From Nitrososphaerota archaeon (GTDB lineage: Archaea > Thermoproteota > Nitrososphaeria > Nitrososphaerales > Nitrososphaeraceae), in assembly GCA_005877075.1 (NCBI GenBank), contig VBPX01000032.1:22480-86479 (forward strand): DNA of 64,000 bases, written 5' to 3'. The position numbers were made by a program, and so were the translations under genes. This document shows, one piece after another, positions 26,268-35,706 of the stretch (within the stretch, counting starts at the first letter, position 1; every line of letters begins with the position of its first letter). The notes under the pieces were generated by a model, which made no database searches, was not told the origin of the DNA, and saw only the letters and a program-made list of their open reading frames with translations.

Positions 26268-27770
26268 TTACTTTTTCAAATTATTATTCCTAATGTATTT
26301 TACAATTGTTCTAATGCCAAAACCTGTAGCCCCTTTAGGGTTGTATGTTTTTTCCTGAGTCCCTTCTTGATTCCATGCTGTACCTGCAATGTCCAAGTGT
26401 ACCCAAGGAGTTTCATCGACAAAGTTAGATAAGAATGCTCCAGCAGTAATAGCTCCTGCCGATCTACCTCCAATGTTTTTCATATCTGCATTTGAACTTT
26501 TCAATTGTTCCTTGTATTCGTCATATAGCGGAAGTTCCCATATTTTTTCCCCAGTTTGATTTGAATATTCAATAATTTTCGTTACCAGTTCTTTATCATT
26601 CCCCATCATGGCCGCTACATTTGTACCCAGCGCAATTATTGCAGCCCCTGTTAAAGTTGCCATATCAATGATAGCTTTGGGCTGAAAAGTTTTTACGGCA
26701 AAGGCAAGTGCATCTGCAAGGATAATTCTACCCTCTGCATCAGTGTTTAACACCTCTACAGTTTTTCTGTTATACATCTTAATTATGTCACCAGGTCTGT
26801 ATGAACTTCCAGAAGGCATGTTCTCTACCGAAGGGATAATCCCAATTACGTTATTATCCAAATTTAGACCTGATACGGCTTTCATGATTCCCAATACATT
26901 ACATCCTCCACATTTGTCAAATTTCATTTCATCCATTTTTTCAGAAGGTTTGATTGAAATTCCTCCTGTATCAAAAGTAACTGCCTTTCCAACAATTACT
27001 ATTGGTTTTTCGTTTTTTGTTGAGCCTGAATATTCTATTATTATTAATTTTGGTGAGCTCGAACTTCCTTTCCCCACTGCCAAAATACCTCCTAATCCAT
27101 ATGATTCCATCTCTCCATTCTCAATGATTCTCACCTTCACCTTTTGATTGTTTGATAGCTTCACTGAAAAATTTGCAAGATCTTTAGGCGAACAATCATT
27201 TGGTGGCAAATTGCTTAAATTGCGACAAAATATTACTGCATCAGATACTATTGTAGAATCATGGATTATATTCTGATTTTTTTCTAAATCATTTTTTATT
27301 AATATTCTAACCTGATTTAAATCCGTTTTATCTTCATCAGTTTTATAATTATTAAACGAATAGTCTGACAACTTGATTCCCTCTACCGTAGCTGAAAGAT
27401 GATCTTGATCCATATTTTTAAATGGGATTAATGCGAATTCGTTTATTCCTAATTCTTTTGATTTATTGACAACTTTGCCAATCAAATTCCTCATTTTTTC
27501 TGGATTAAAATTCTTCTTATCACCAAGTCCTAATAGTAAAGCCCTTTTTATATTGGAGCCAGCATTATTATGAATGAGGCATATTGAACCACTTTTAGCG
27601 TTAAATTCTTTTGAGGCGATAATCTCTCGAATTAATGGATCAAAGTCAAGCGTAATTCCTGACAGCGATAAGGATGAAACTTCATCTGTAAAGACACAAT
27701 CTACCAATAACTGAGTTTTCAAGGAAGAAACATTATTCTCAACTTCAATAACTACCATGTCCAATTTCAC
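26268..27770 (-). CDS. pepA: Leucyl aminopeptidase (M17)
   Basis: The 500-residue cytosolic peptidase removes N-terminal residues using two metal ions. The C-terminal catalytic domain carries IVGKAVTFDTGGISIKP, MKFDKCGG, then NTDAEGRIILADAL (the M17 signature) and MATLTGAAIIALG. Lys and Arg catalytic residues are in GKAVTFDTGG and DAEGR. The N-terminal regulatory domain is complete. The start is GTG 27770, with an alternative ATG 27758. Confidence 0.95.
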   Translation of the reverse strand: MKLDMVVIEVENNVSSLKTQLLVDCVFTDEVSSLSLSGITLDFDPLIREIIASKEFNAKSGSICLIHNNAGSNIKRALLLGLGDKKNFNPEKMRNLIGKVVNKSKELGINEFALIPFKNMDQDHLSATVEGIKLSDYSFNNYKTDEDKTDLNQVRILIKNDLEKNQNIIHDSTIVSDAVIFCRNLSNLPPNDCSPKDLANFSVKLSNNQKVKVRIIENGEMESYGLGGILAVGKGSSSSPKLIIIEYSGSTKNEKPIVIVGKAVTFDTGGISIKPSEKMDEMKFDKCGGCNVLGIMKAVSGLNLDNNVIGIIPSVENMPSGSSYRPGDIIKMYNRKTVEVLNTDAEGRIILADALAFAVKTFQPKAIIDMATLTGAAIIALGTNVAAMMGNDKELVTKIIEYSNQTGEKIWELPLYDEYKEQLKSSNADMKNIGGRSAGAITAGAFLSNFVDETPWVHLDIAGTAWNQEGTQEKTYNPKGATGFGIRTIVKYIRNNNLKK

Positions 27771-28024
27771 CAGTATACTTTATTTTAAAGTATTGAAGAA
27801 TTTGAAAAATTCTTTGTAGTTCACATTTAAAAATTATATGAAATTGCAAAAAAAAATTATAGTTGCAAGGGTTCCAAAAATCTATCAGAAAATTTGAATC
27901 AAATACTGCCGTGATTAATAATTTATAATCATCATTGAAATAATTTGACTTAGATATCACTTCGATAAATGTGTAAACTAAATCAAGAATAACATTCTAG
28001 GAAATTTATTAAATATCTGTAAGT

Positions 28025-29434
28025 GTGAATAATGTCAAATCAATGAAAAACAAAATGGAGAATATAGTTAATTATAAATCAAATCATAAATTTCTTGATA
28101 TTCCCTATGAACTTCGAGAATTTATGAAAAATGACACTTATTCATTACTTATCAAGGGCAAGCCGGGAAGTGGAAAGACTACACTTTCGCTTAGTATATT
28201 ACGTTCCTTGAAAGTAAAGAATAATTTTTTCTATATTTCTACCAGGTCATCCCCGAAACAATTAGTTGAACACTATCCATGGCTTCAAAAATTCACTAAA
28301 GATACGAAAGATATTGATAACGAGGAGGTTAGTCCAAATCTTTCCTCTTTTGAAGATGCGCGCCTCGACGAACCTGAATCGCTTTTTGAGAGGGTAACAA
28401 ATCAATTGATGGATGTTAAGAACCCTATGATAATAATCGATAGTTGGGATTCGGTCGCTTCTTTGATGGATAGAGAAGCACGACTAAACAATGAAAGAGT
28501 ACTCCAGACTTGGAGGGAAAGAGCCCAGGCAAAATTGATATTTACTAGTGAAGAATCAGTAGAATCAAGTCTAGAATCTATAGTAGACGGAGTTCTGGAG
28601 CTGAATTACCAATATATGGACGAAATCCGACTTAGAAGCCTATTTCTTAGAAAATTGAGAGGAATTCCAATTAAGAGGTCCCTCTATTTCTTTTCCCTGA
28701 AAAATAGAATATTGAGATGCTTTGACAGCTATGATCCAAGAGAATTTAAGATAAATAAACTTGAAAAAATCCCAAAGGAAAAAAATTATTCAAAACAAAT
28801 ATTGCAAACAGGATATGATGATCTTGATAAATACTTGGGGAGTGCCTTACCACATAATGGATTAGTAACAGTTGAAAAGGATAATGTTTTGTCTAATGAT
28901 ATAGTACTCTTATTTCTAAACGATCTGTTATATAATTTTGCAAGAAAACATTACAATTTACTTTTAGACTCAACAATCAGAGATAAATTAATACTTGAAT
29001 ACAAATCTAATATTCACAATTATTCAAAGTTATTTGCCTCAGTTCAACTTTACGGATCACACGAAATTCGAATGCAAGGTCAATTAAAACAAAAAGACGG
29101 TTTTTACAAGCATATAAGTAAAACAGTTGCAAAACTTGAAGGAAAAGGAAAAACAGTTTGTATGGTGGAATCAAATTCTTTGGATAGTTTCATCTCAACT
29201 TATTCTGATCTTGAAGATTATTGTAAATTCATTAAGAAAAAATTTGAGCTTTCGTTTTTGATTCTAAATTCAAATGACAATGTAGAAAAATATTATTCAG
29301 CAGCAGATATTCAATTAAAATTTATCCTAAATTGTGGAACTCTTTTTTTCAAATGCTCAATTCCTGCTTCAGCATTATTTGGAGTACATGTTGTGAATTC
29401 AATGCCCCAGATCCAGTTGTATCATGTTTTATAG
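28025..29434 (+). CDS. KaiC/GvpD-like RecA-fold ATPase
   Basis: The 469-residue protein has a first RecA-like domain with Walker A GKPGSGKTT at residues 45-53, FYISTRSSP at the next strand and Walker B MIIIDSWDS near 135-143. A second RecA-like half begins near TGYDDLDKYLG (about residue 260), a KaiC-type entry motif, but its P-loop is lost (NGLVTVEKD). This layout matches archaeal GvpD/KaiC-related proteins that act as ATP-dependent regulators. It starts at GTG 28025 and ends overlapping a convergent winged-helix gene by 13 bases. Confidence 0.75.
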   Translation: MNNVKSMKNKMENIVNYKSNHKFLDIPYELREFMKNDTYSLLIKGKPGSGKTTLSLSILRSLKVKNNFFYISTRSSPKQLVEHYPWLQKFTKDTKDIDNEEVSPNLSSFEDARLDEPESLFERVTNQLMDVKNPMIIIDSWDSVASLMDREARLNNERVLQTWRERAQAKLIFTSEESVESSLESIVDGVLELNYQYMDEIRLRSLFLRKLRGIPIKRSLYFFSLKNRILRCFDSYDPREFKINKLEKIPKEKNYSKQILQTGYDDLDKYLGSALPHNGLVTVEKDNVLSNDIVLLFLNDLLYNFARKHYNLLLDSTIRDKLILEYKSNIHNYSKLFASVQLYGSHEIRMQGQLKQKDGFYKHISKTVAKLEGKGKTVCMVESNSLDSFISTYSDLEDYCKFIKKKFELSFLILNSNDNVEKYYSAADIQLKFILNCGTLFFKCSIPASALFGVHVVNSMPQIQLYHVL

Positions 29435-29727
29435 CTTACTATCTTGTAGTATCCTTCTTCAGAATTCTCGTCCAAAGACATTGGCAAGAGATGCATCATT
29501 TGATCATAATAATCTAAAAATGCAGTTCCTTTATTTGTAACTTTATAAACCATCTTTGTTCCATTATTTTGTTCCATGATTAGACCAAAATTCAACAGGG
29601 AATCTATATAGTTTCTACATTGGTCGTTACTTAGCATTGCTTTATACATGATTTTAGTCTTCGTCTCCTCTCTTATCGCAGATTTCAATATAGCGGCTAT
29701 GACTCCGTATTTACTCCTATTTTTCAT
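29422..29727 (-). CDS. Winged-helix transcriptional regulator (HTH_45 type)
   Basis: The 101-residue protein is a stand-alone archaeal winged helix. It begins KNRSKYGVIAAILKSA and continues TKTKIMYKAMLSNDQCRNYI for the helix-turn-helix. The wing is KMVYKVTNKGTAFLDYY, with the TxKG motif common in this family. ATG 29727 is preferred over TTG 29733. It is convergent with the KaiC-like gene, which it overlaps slightly. The target is unknown. Confidence 0.85.
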   Translation of the reverse strand: MKNRSKYGVIAAILKSAIREETKTKIMYKAMLSNDQCRNYIDSLLNFGLIMEQNNGTKMVYKVTNKGTAFLDYYDQMMHLLPMSLDENSEEGYYKIVSYKT

Positions 29728-29939
29728 TGCCAATTAGATGAAACTATGCAATATAACTGGAATGAAAGTATTAAATAGAAACTTAAATGACAACATTCAA
29801 CTACAAAAATTAGAAAAACTTTTTATATTATTTTTCTAGTTGAATTTTTGTTTTATAAAAAAAGATTAACTAATGTTTGATTAAATTTTACTTTAAAAAA
29901 ATATATGATTCTTATACTTGTAAACACGATTGTTAATTC

Positions 29940-30185
29940 CTATTTTTTTAGATTAAGAACACAATCCGTCATTACCGGTTTTATTTTTTGGAAATTTATT
30001 TTTCCGTTGGTTATTTTTCCCAATTTCTGCAATGAAATTGCCTTCTGTTTCATCAATAAAATGTGTTTGCTGCAAACCAGACCTATCATATACTCTTCCT
30101 TTTCTAATTGTACGGAAACAATGTGTGAAGGAGGATAGGGACAAACTTTTCCATTTACCATTATCGAACATCTTTCGAGAACCAT
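29940..30185 (-). CDS. Hypothetical Cys/His protein (81 aa)
   Basis: The 81-residue product starts at ATG 30185 with RCSIMVNGKVCPYPPSH, then GLVCSKH about 20 residues later. Two Cys pairs with nearby His suggest a metal-binding knuckle. A basic C-terminal half follows. I do not recognise the family. The gap 29734-29939 is A/T-rich and shows no other feature. Confidence 0.5.
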   Translation of the reverse strand: MVLERCSIMVNGKVCPYPPSHIVSVQLEKEEYMIGLVCSKHILLMKQKAISLQKLGKITNGKINFQKIKPVMTDCVLNLKK

Positions 30186-30325
30186 TTTATTTATAATTTC
30201 TATCAGACAAAGGCATTATAACATTTTTGTTTGTTGGCTGAGGAGCCTTACATTGAAGGATTTTATTTTAAAAAATAATAAAAATCATAAATATGCAAAA
30301 ATAATTAATAATTTTTCAGAATATC

Positions 30326-31275
30326 TCATTGTTGACCATCTAAAATTGTTTTTATTTCTTTACATCTTTTCCTTAAAGAAACTGTAGAAATATCCGCTAC
30401 CTGACAGACTTCAACCTGTCGCAAAAATTCATTGCAATCCTGTGACGCAATGTATATGATTGCTCCTGCAAAAGCGCGTGGATTTTTTCCGATTGAAATC
30501 CTGCTATGTTGTACTAGTGAAAAGATTCTTAGCGCTTCTCTTTTTGTTTTTTCAGTAAGTCTCAACCTATTTGAAATAAGTGTTACATAATCAATTCCTT
30601 GAATAACAGGAATCTTTAAGGAAAGTTCTTTCAAGATCAATTTGTAATGTGACATAATTTCCTTACTTGGGATATTGCATACATACGAAATGTCTGATAT
30701 TGTTTTTGGTATTGCAATCTCTCTACATGCTGCATATATCGCTGCCGCAACGAGCGCTACTGTAGATCTGCCTTTCGCTAACTTTCGTATTGCAGCTTTA
30801 CGATAAATATATGCTGCATTTTCCATAACTGCCTGACTTAGATAGAGCTTGTCACCAAAATTATTCAAATATTTCAGGGCTTTATCAAGATTCCTTGAAA
30901 TCGAATCATTAAGTTGAGATCTATTATTCCATGTTCTTAATCTCTGAATCGTTTCCTTTTGTGCTGGATCTAACATTTTGCCTCTTCCATCGGTGTCGTT
31001 TAATCCAATTAATGTGGACAAACCCTTATGACTAACTGTTAAAGATTCTGGCATACCGATACGAGATTTATCCTTATATTCACCTTTTTCAGAATATGCT
31101 AAATCATTGTTGTAGATTTTTTCGTTAGAAACACATCCACAGGAACTACACACATATTCGAAAGTACGTCTAAAACCAACGTATAATTTTCACATTGATT
31201 GCATTGAATTCTATCAGTCACTTGTGATTTTCCGGATTCATCATTTTGAATCTGTTTTCCATTTTCTAAAGCCAT
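30326..31275 (-). CDS. tfb: Transcription factor B (TFB), frameshifted in the zinc ribbon
   Basis: From about 31150 downward the frame encodes a complete TFB core. It has a zinc-ribbon half (CSSCGCV), a B-reader/linker and two cyclin repeats (first with LYLSQAVMENAAYIYRKA and RSTVALVAAAIYAACRE; second with FAGAIIYIASQDC). The first half of the ribbon lies in another frame starting at ATG 31275 (MALENGKQIQ ... RIQCNQCENYTLVLD). Joining them gives Cx2C-x15-Cx2C, a normal ribbon. The total of 950 bases is one short of a multiple of three, so one base seems missing near 31165-31180. Without the ribbon, TFB could bind TBP-DNA but not recruit RNA polymerase properly. The GTG at 31153 would start a ribbonless form. 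Confidence 0.85.
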
Positions 31276-31927
31276 TGTTAGTTCCTAGTTAGCAGAATCT
31301 TTTATTATCAATAGTTTTTCTAGAATTCAGAGAATCGTTATAAAATAAGGATTTAATTAGAAAATAAAATAAAATATAAGATATAAGTATATTTCCTAGG
31401 AAAAATCGTATTTTTATTTTTTAAATAAGAATCTTTAAATGTTTTGTTTTATAACATGACTAAATTTTGGAACTACTAAATCGAACAGTTAATCACCAAT
31501 GGAAACAGGGAAATAACTTTACCGATTTTTTAGTAAAATCCAATTTGATTATTTTTTCAATGCCTGGATTCAAAATTTGAAGCAAAAAAATTTAGTCAGA
31601 ATAACATTTCCCTACTACTATCTTTGCAGATAGTTTCTATCATTTAATTTTTTTTAATACTAAACAATTCAACAAATTAATTGCATCGATTTATCGAAAA
31701 CTGCAAGATTCCTATTGTTTGTTTTAAGTTACCTATTTTGCTCATTAACTGACTTTACCTACAATATAAACGTATGATAAAATAGAACGTTATGGACTTT
31801 AAAAGAGGGAATTTCTCTATATATCCTTAACTAGATACTATATGACCTATTTTGATGTCAAAATTATTAAAATTTGTATCTACTAATGTATAACGATTAT
31901 ATAATTAGGGATATTTACTAATATGCG
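31276..31927. other. 650-base A/T-rich gap without a gene
   Basis: I see no frame, tRNA or stable hairpin of note here. A short GATAG/CTATC inverted repeat occurs near 31628. The stretch just before 31928 serves as promoter for the winged-helix gene; the part next to 31275 should hold the tfb promoter. Confidence 0.5.
31897..31906 (+). promoter_or_regulatory. TATA box for the 86-aa winged-helix gene
   Basis: TTATATAATT is centred about 27 bases before ATG 31928, fitting a leaderless transcript. Confidence 0.45.
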
Positions 31928-32188
31928 ATGAAAGACACAAGACTTTTAAAAATCCTTGTTGAGGAAAAGGCACTAGTAAAGTTACTGAAGACAATCGGTT
32001 CCGGAAAGGAATATCCAACTAGAGAACTATTAACAAAGTTGGGCGCCTATGGATATGGACACAAGTTGCTCCTTAAGGCAGAAAAGCGTGGATTAGTAGA
32101 TAGAAAGACCGTCAAGAACAAAGTGTTTAACAGACTAACTACCGACGGTAAAAAAATCGTAAAAATAGCCAAGGAAATTGGTGTTTAA
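31928..32188 (+). CDS. Small basic winged-helix-like protein
   Basis: The 86-residue basic protein begins MKDTRLLKILVEEKALVKLL. It continues with a helix-turn-helix-like stretch (YPTRELLTKLGAYGYGHKLLLKAEKRGLV) and a wing-like hairpin (KNKVFNRLTTDGKKIV). This is a compact winged-helix architecture typical of small archaeal regulators or chromatin-type proteins. A strong TATA-like box and a long A/T-rich upstream region suggest good expression. The target is unknown. Confidence 0.75.
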   Translation: MKDTRLLKILVEEKALVKLLKTIGSGKEYPTRELLTKLGAYGYGHKLLLKAEKRGLVDRKTVKNKVFNRLTTDGKKIVKIAKEIGV

Positions 32189-32224
32189 AGCTCCAATTCT
32201 TCCAAAATTTATTTCCTAATTTAT

Positions 32225-32899
32225 TTATTTTAACACTGAAGCTAACTCCAGTATTTTATCATACCATGATGAGGATTTCACGATTCCACTAGAAATTAAG
32301 ATACCTTCTGCTCCAAGTTCAATCGCTTTTTCAACATCATATTTATCAACGATACCCGCCCCACAAATGACCTTAACTGCCGGGGAAACTCTCTTTACTA
32401 CTTTTACTGAATTCCTAACTATTGAAGGATTTGCTTTAGAAACAGCGACACCTTTTCCGATAAGCTCAGGTGGTTCTATGGCCAAGAAATCCGGAGATAG
32501 TCGTGATGTTTTCTCTACTTCATCTAAATCAGCTGCACATACAATCGATACCATTTCCAAATCACGGAGGCGTTTGACTAGACTCTTGATCTGCAAATAC
32601 TCTATCTTGTGCTCACTATGATTAATTATCGAACCTACTGCGCCATAGGATTTTACAATTTCGGGTACAATAAAGCCAGTTGTTGCACCAATAGCTGCGT
32701 CATCTACATGCTGACTTACAATTGGTATGGCAATTTTTGACAAGGCCAAGATGCTTGACGGTGGCGGTGCAACAACAATATCTGCATGATTCATCAGTCT
32801 TGCATTCTTTGCATCTTCTACAATTCTTATTGAATTATCTCCAGATATTTCAGAATAATTTTTGAGATTTATTATTAAGGGCTTATTGAAAGTAATCAT
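32225..32899 (-). CDS. tpiA: Triosephosphate isomerase
   Basis: The 224-residue archaeal-type TIM has INLKNYSE at the start (catalytic Asn-Lys), SQHVDDAAIGATTGF, IINHSEHKI with the catalytic His, and FLAIEPPELIGKG with the catalytic Glu. The phosphate loop CGAGIVDKYDVEKAIELGAEGILISSG follows. Archaeal TIMs are shorter than bacterial ones, matching this length. It is 9 bases after the FBP aldolase/phosphatase gene on the same strand, forming a gluconeogenesis pair. Confidence 0.95.
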   Translation of the reverse strand: MITFNKPLIINLKNYSEISGDNSIRIVEDAKNARLMNHADIVVAPPPSSILALSKIAIPIVSQHVDDAAIGATTGFIVPEIVKSYGAVGSIINHSEHKIEYLQIKSLVKRLRDLEMVSIVCAADLDEVEKTSRLSPDFLAIEPPELIGKGVAVSKANPSIVRNSVKVVKRVSPAVKVICGAGIVDKYDVEKAIELGAEGILISSGIVKSSSWYDKILELASVLK

Positions 32900-32908
32900 A
32901 ACAAAATT

Positions 32909-33997
32909 TTAGGTAAGATCTTGAAACTTACTGTTCAGTTTTTTTAGTCTAGCTTCATAACCTTTGTTGTACTCGAGCTCTTCTGGGACGAGAGTTGCGG
33001 GGTGTATAAATCCCTGATTGCGCATTATCATTGCTCTTTCCGATGCCCACATCCTTTGAAGGTCCCAATCTGCTGTTCCAAAACCATCATGGGGACCTGT
33101 AAGAAGACCATTGTGCATACTGAATACAAGGCATGACACTATTGGTATTGCATAATTCAAACTGGCTGCTGAATTGAGCTTAACTGGCATTAATGGCATA
33201 TGGTGACTGCCCCTTGTATTGCCTGCAACATAATGAGGATCATTGAATGCACTTCCTGCTTCTTCGGTTGCGGGAAAATTTTTCTGGGTTCTTACGATAG
33301 TAATCGGATCATCTTTACCCACATACGTTCCTGCAATGTTATGTAGTCTGTCAGTAGATGCAGAAACGATCTGTTCCCCATCAGATGAAAGAATTGAATG
33401 TACTACGTATCGACCAGGATACATTAAAGCTGCTTCTAATTCTGGTTTATCTTCCCATAATTTTAGACCTGCAACTTTTCCTGTCATAACATCCATTATC
33501 CTAAATTTAACACCCTCAGCTAAACTTTCGTTTATCAAAAGGCCTGTGCTGCTCCTTGCGTCTACAAACATTCTCCAGAGAGGGAAATTAAAGGCACCTG
33601 GTTCTGTTTTGTCTGCGGCAAAAACACAAAATACCTCACTGGGTCTTTCTTCTATATCCAGCTCAGCTACTCCTGGACCCATCCCTCTTACATTCCCAGA
33701 AAAGGCATCTTTCAGCAAATCCTGTCCAGCGCCATACAAACCTTGTTCCTTTGCAATTTTGGTACCTTCTGTGAAAGCATCCCATGCCATTTTGTGAATT
33801 TCTTTACTATCTGTTCCTTTTGTATGAGTCATAATAATATGTATATCGTCACCAGTATATCCTATGTAATAGTCAAGTAATAATTTTGAGTTTTCCTTTA
33901 CTACTTTGTTAACTGCTTCTATCAATTTATCACTAGGTCTAGTGTGGCCACCAATGGCACCAATATCCGCTTTTATTGCAGAAACTGTTATTTTCAT
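32909..33997 (-). CDS. fbp: Fructose-1,6-bisphosphate aldolase/phosphatase
   Basis: The 362-residue protein matches the bifunctional archaeal FBPA/P, which joins triose phosphates and then dephosphorylates FBP, making gluconeogenesis one-directional. It begins MKITVSAIKADIGAIGGHTRPS with metal ligands. It contains YYIGYTGDDIHIIMTH, FAADKTEPGAFNFPLWRMF with the Schiff-base Lys region, RSTGLLINESLAEGVKFRIMD, and a C-terminal GPHDGFGTADWD. Its neighbour tpiA supplies the substrates. Confidence 0.97.
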   Translation of the reverse strand: MKITVSAIKADIGAIGGHTRPSDKLIEAVNKVVKENSKLLLDYYIGYTGDDIHIIMTHTKGTDSKEIHKMAWDAFTEGTKIAKEQGLYGAGQDLLKDAFSGNVRGMGPGVAELDIEERPSEVFCVFAADKTEPGAFNFPLWRMFVDARSSTGLLINESLAEGVKFRIMDVMTGKVAGLKLWEDKPELEAALMYPGRYVVHSILSSDGEQIVSASTDRLHNIAGTYVGKDDPITIVRTQKNFPATEEAGSAFNDPHYVAGNTRGSHHMPLMPVKLNSAASLNYAIPIVSCLVFSMHNGLLTGPHDGFGTADWDLQRMWASERAMIMRNQGFIHPATLVPEELEYNKGYEARLKKLNSKFQDLT

Positions 33998-34125
33998 AAT
34001 CCGTAATCTATTAAATTAATGGAGTTTAAAATTCTTATGATTCGGGTTTTAGCAGGAGTCTTGAATAGCAAAAAGGCTTAGGTGGATAAAACAGGTATTA
34101 ATTTATCTTAAAGATAAGTTAAATC

Positions 34126-35073
34126 CTATTCATATAACCAACAGCGAACAAAACCATCTCGATATTTTATTACCGGTGGATCATTAAGACATTTTTCTTT
34201 TGCATAAGGGCAACTGTCATAGAATTTGCATCCTGATTCTTTTCTTGTTGGATCTGTTGTTTTTTCGGTCAAAATTTCAAGTTTACTGTGCTTATTTTTC
34301 ATACTGGGAATTGATGATACAAGTTTTTCAGTATACGGATGTTTTGGATTTTTATATATTTGATATGCTTTTCCCATTTCAACCACTTGCCCTCTATACA
34401 TAACAGCTATAGTTTCTGATACTTCTGAGATAACTCCTAGATCATGGGAAATGAAAATTATTGACATATCACGATCTTTTTTTAGTTTTTTCAGAAGATT
34501 AATAATTTGAGACTGAACCATAACGTCCAAAGAAGTGGTGGGCTCATCTGCAACCAATATCTTGGGCTTCAATAACAATGACATTGCTATTGAAACTCTC
34601 TGTTTCATACCCCCACTCAATTCGTGTGGATATTTTTTTACGATACTAGGTTCCAATAGTACATTGCTCAAAGATTCTTCTATTATTTCAGAATAGTCAT
34701 TCGAATACCCATGTTGTTGCAAAATTTCCTTCATTTGTGATCCAATAGTAAAGACTGGATCAAGACAATTGAGCGCTCCCTGAAAGATCATTGAAATTTT
34801 TTTCCATCTTACCTTCTTATCAAATTCATCATCTGACATTTTTGAAATGTTTTTACCATTCAGGATAATTTGGCCGCTAACTATTTTGCCAGGATATGGA
34901 ACTGATCGTAGGAGAGCTGTTCCTAGCGTACTTTTTCCACAACCAGACTCACCGACAATTCCGACTGATTCATTTTTTCCAATTCCAAAACTAACATCAT
35001 CTACTGCTCTTATTGTACCAAATTCTGAGAAATAGTAAACTTTCAAATTCTCTGCAGATAGAGTAAGATCCAA
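34126..35073 (-). CDS. Oligopeptide/dipeptide ABC transporter ATPase (DppD/OppD type)
   Basis: The 315-residue ATPase carries Walker A GESGCGKST near residue 38, LSGGMKQRVSIAMSL and Walker B ILVADEPTTSLDV. The C-terminal oligopeptide-type extension HPYTEKLVSSIP is followed by four spaced cysteines (CKFYDSCPYAKEKC ... RCWLYE), as in DppD/OppD proteins where they can bind an iron-sulfur cluster. TTG 35073 is the start. No permease or binding protein is adjacent, so it is an orphan subunit here. Confidence 0.85.
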   Translation of the reverse strand: MDLTLSAENLKVYYFSEFGTIRAVDDVSFGIGKNESVGIVGESGCGKSTLGTALLRSVPYPGKIVSGQIILNGKNISKMSDDEFDKKVRWKKISMIFQGALNCLDPVFTIGSQMKEILQQHGYSNDYSEIIEESLSNVLLEPSIVKKYPHELSGGMKQRVSIAMSLLLKPKILVADEPTTSLDVMVQSQIINLLKKLKKDRDMSIIFISHDLGVISEVSETIAVMYRGQVVEMGKAYQIYKNPKHPYTEKLVSSIPSMKNKHSKLEILTEKTTDPTRKESGCKFYDSCPYAKEKCLNDPPVIKYRDGFVRCWLYE

Positions 35074-35192
35074 ATACGTATTTATTGGTCATAACCGTAT
35101 AAGTATCTATTTCATCTAAAGTTATTTTCTAATAATAATCAAGACCTCTTGGACATATATATGGTAGAAATGTTAGAAAATCTGATGATTAG

Positions 35193-35702
35193 TTGAAAGT
35201 ACCCATTTGCATTTTTGACGCAAAGACCGGTGTTTTGTGCCCAAAATGTGAAAGCAGATTGAAAAATGGGGAGCTAACTAAGATTGACGTAGAATGTTCC
35301 ATCAAACTTATCAAACTTTCCCATAAGAATCAAGATATAGATAAATTTACTTTAATTAGTTCACAAAAGATAGATGAGGATTATGTACTAATTTTAAAGG
35401 ATTCAAATGTAAGTCACATAAACGCTAATGACAATTTAATCAACTCGTTTGAAAAAGAATTTAACGGAAAAGTATGGTTTGTGGAAGCAAACAGCTCGAT
35501 AAGAAGATTCCTAGAAAATCTTTTCTTTCCTACAAGAATTTTAAAGACTAACATGATTTGGTTACCAGATGGCAACCCGGTAACACAGGTTACTATAGAA
35601 AGAAAAGATTATGAAAAATTCTTTAATACAATAGAAAAAATAAAGAAAATCGTTAATGTGGTAAGAAACATGGAACTTGTCGTTAAAATTTCTGGAAAGT
35701 GA
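35193..35702 (+). CDS. Zn-knuckle archaeal protein upstream of aspS
   Basis: The 169-residue product begins with FDAKTGVLCPKCESRLKNGE, a zinc-knuckle half, then an alpha/beta region. It ends with a segment that looks like a KH-type or related fold (VWFVEANSSIRRFLENLFFPTRIL ... WLPDGNPVTQVTI). It resembles archaeal proteins sometimes annotated as transcription elongation or NusA-like factors, but I am not certain. The start is TTG 35193. It ends four bases before the ATG I favour for aspS, so co-translation is likely. Confidence 0.6.
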   Translation: MKVPICIFDAKTGVLCPKCESRLKNGELTKIDVECSIKLIKLSHKNQDIDKFTLISSQKIDEDYVLILKDSNVSHINANDNLINSFEKEFNGKVWFVEANSSIRRFLENLFFPTRILKTNMIWLPDGNPVTQVTIERKDYEKFFNTIEKIKKIVNVVRNMELVVKISGK

Positions 35703-35706
35703 AAAT

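Noticed and set aside
27745-27960. 71-residue minus-strand frame upstream of pepA
   Set aside because: It overlaps the pepA start in another frame, is rich in Asn/Phe from A/T-rich DNA and shows no motif.
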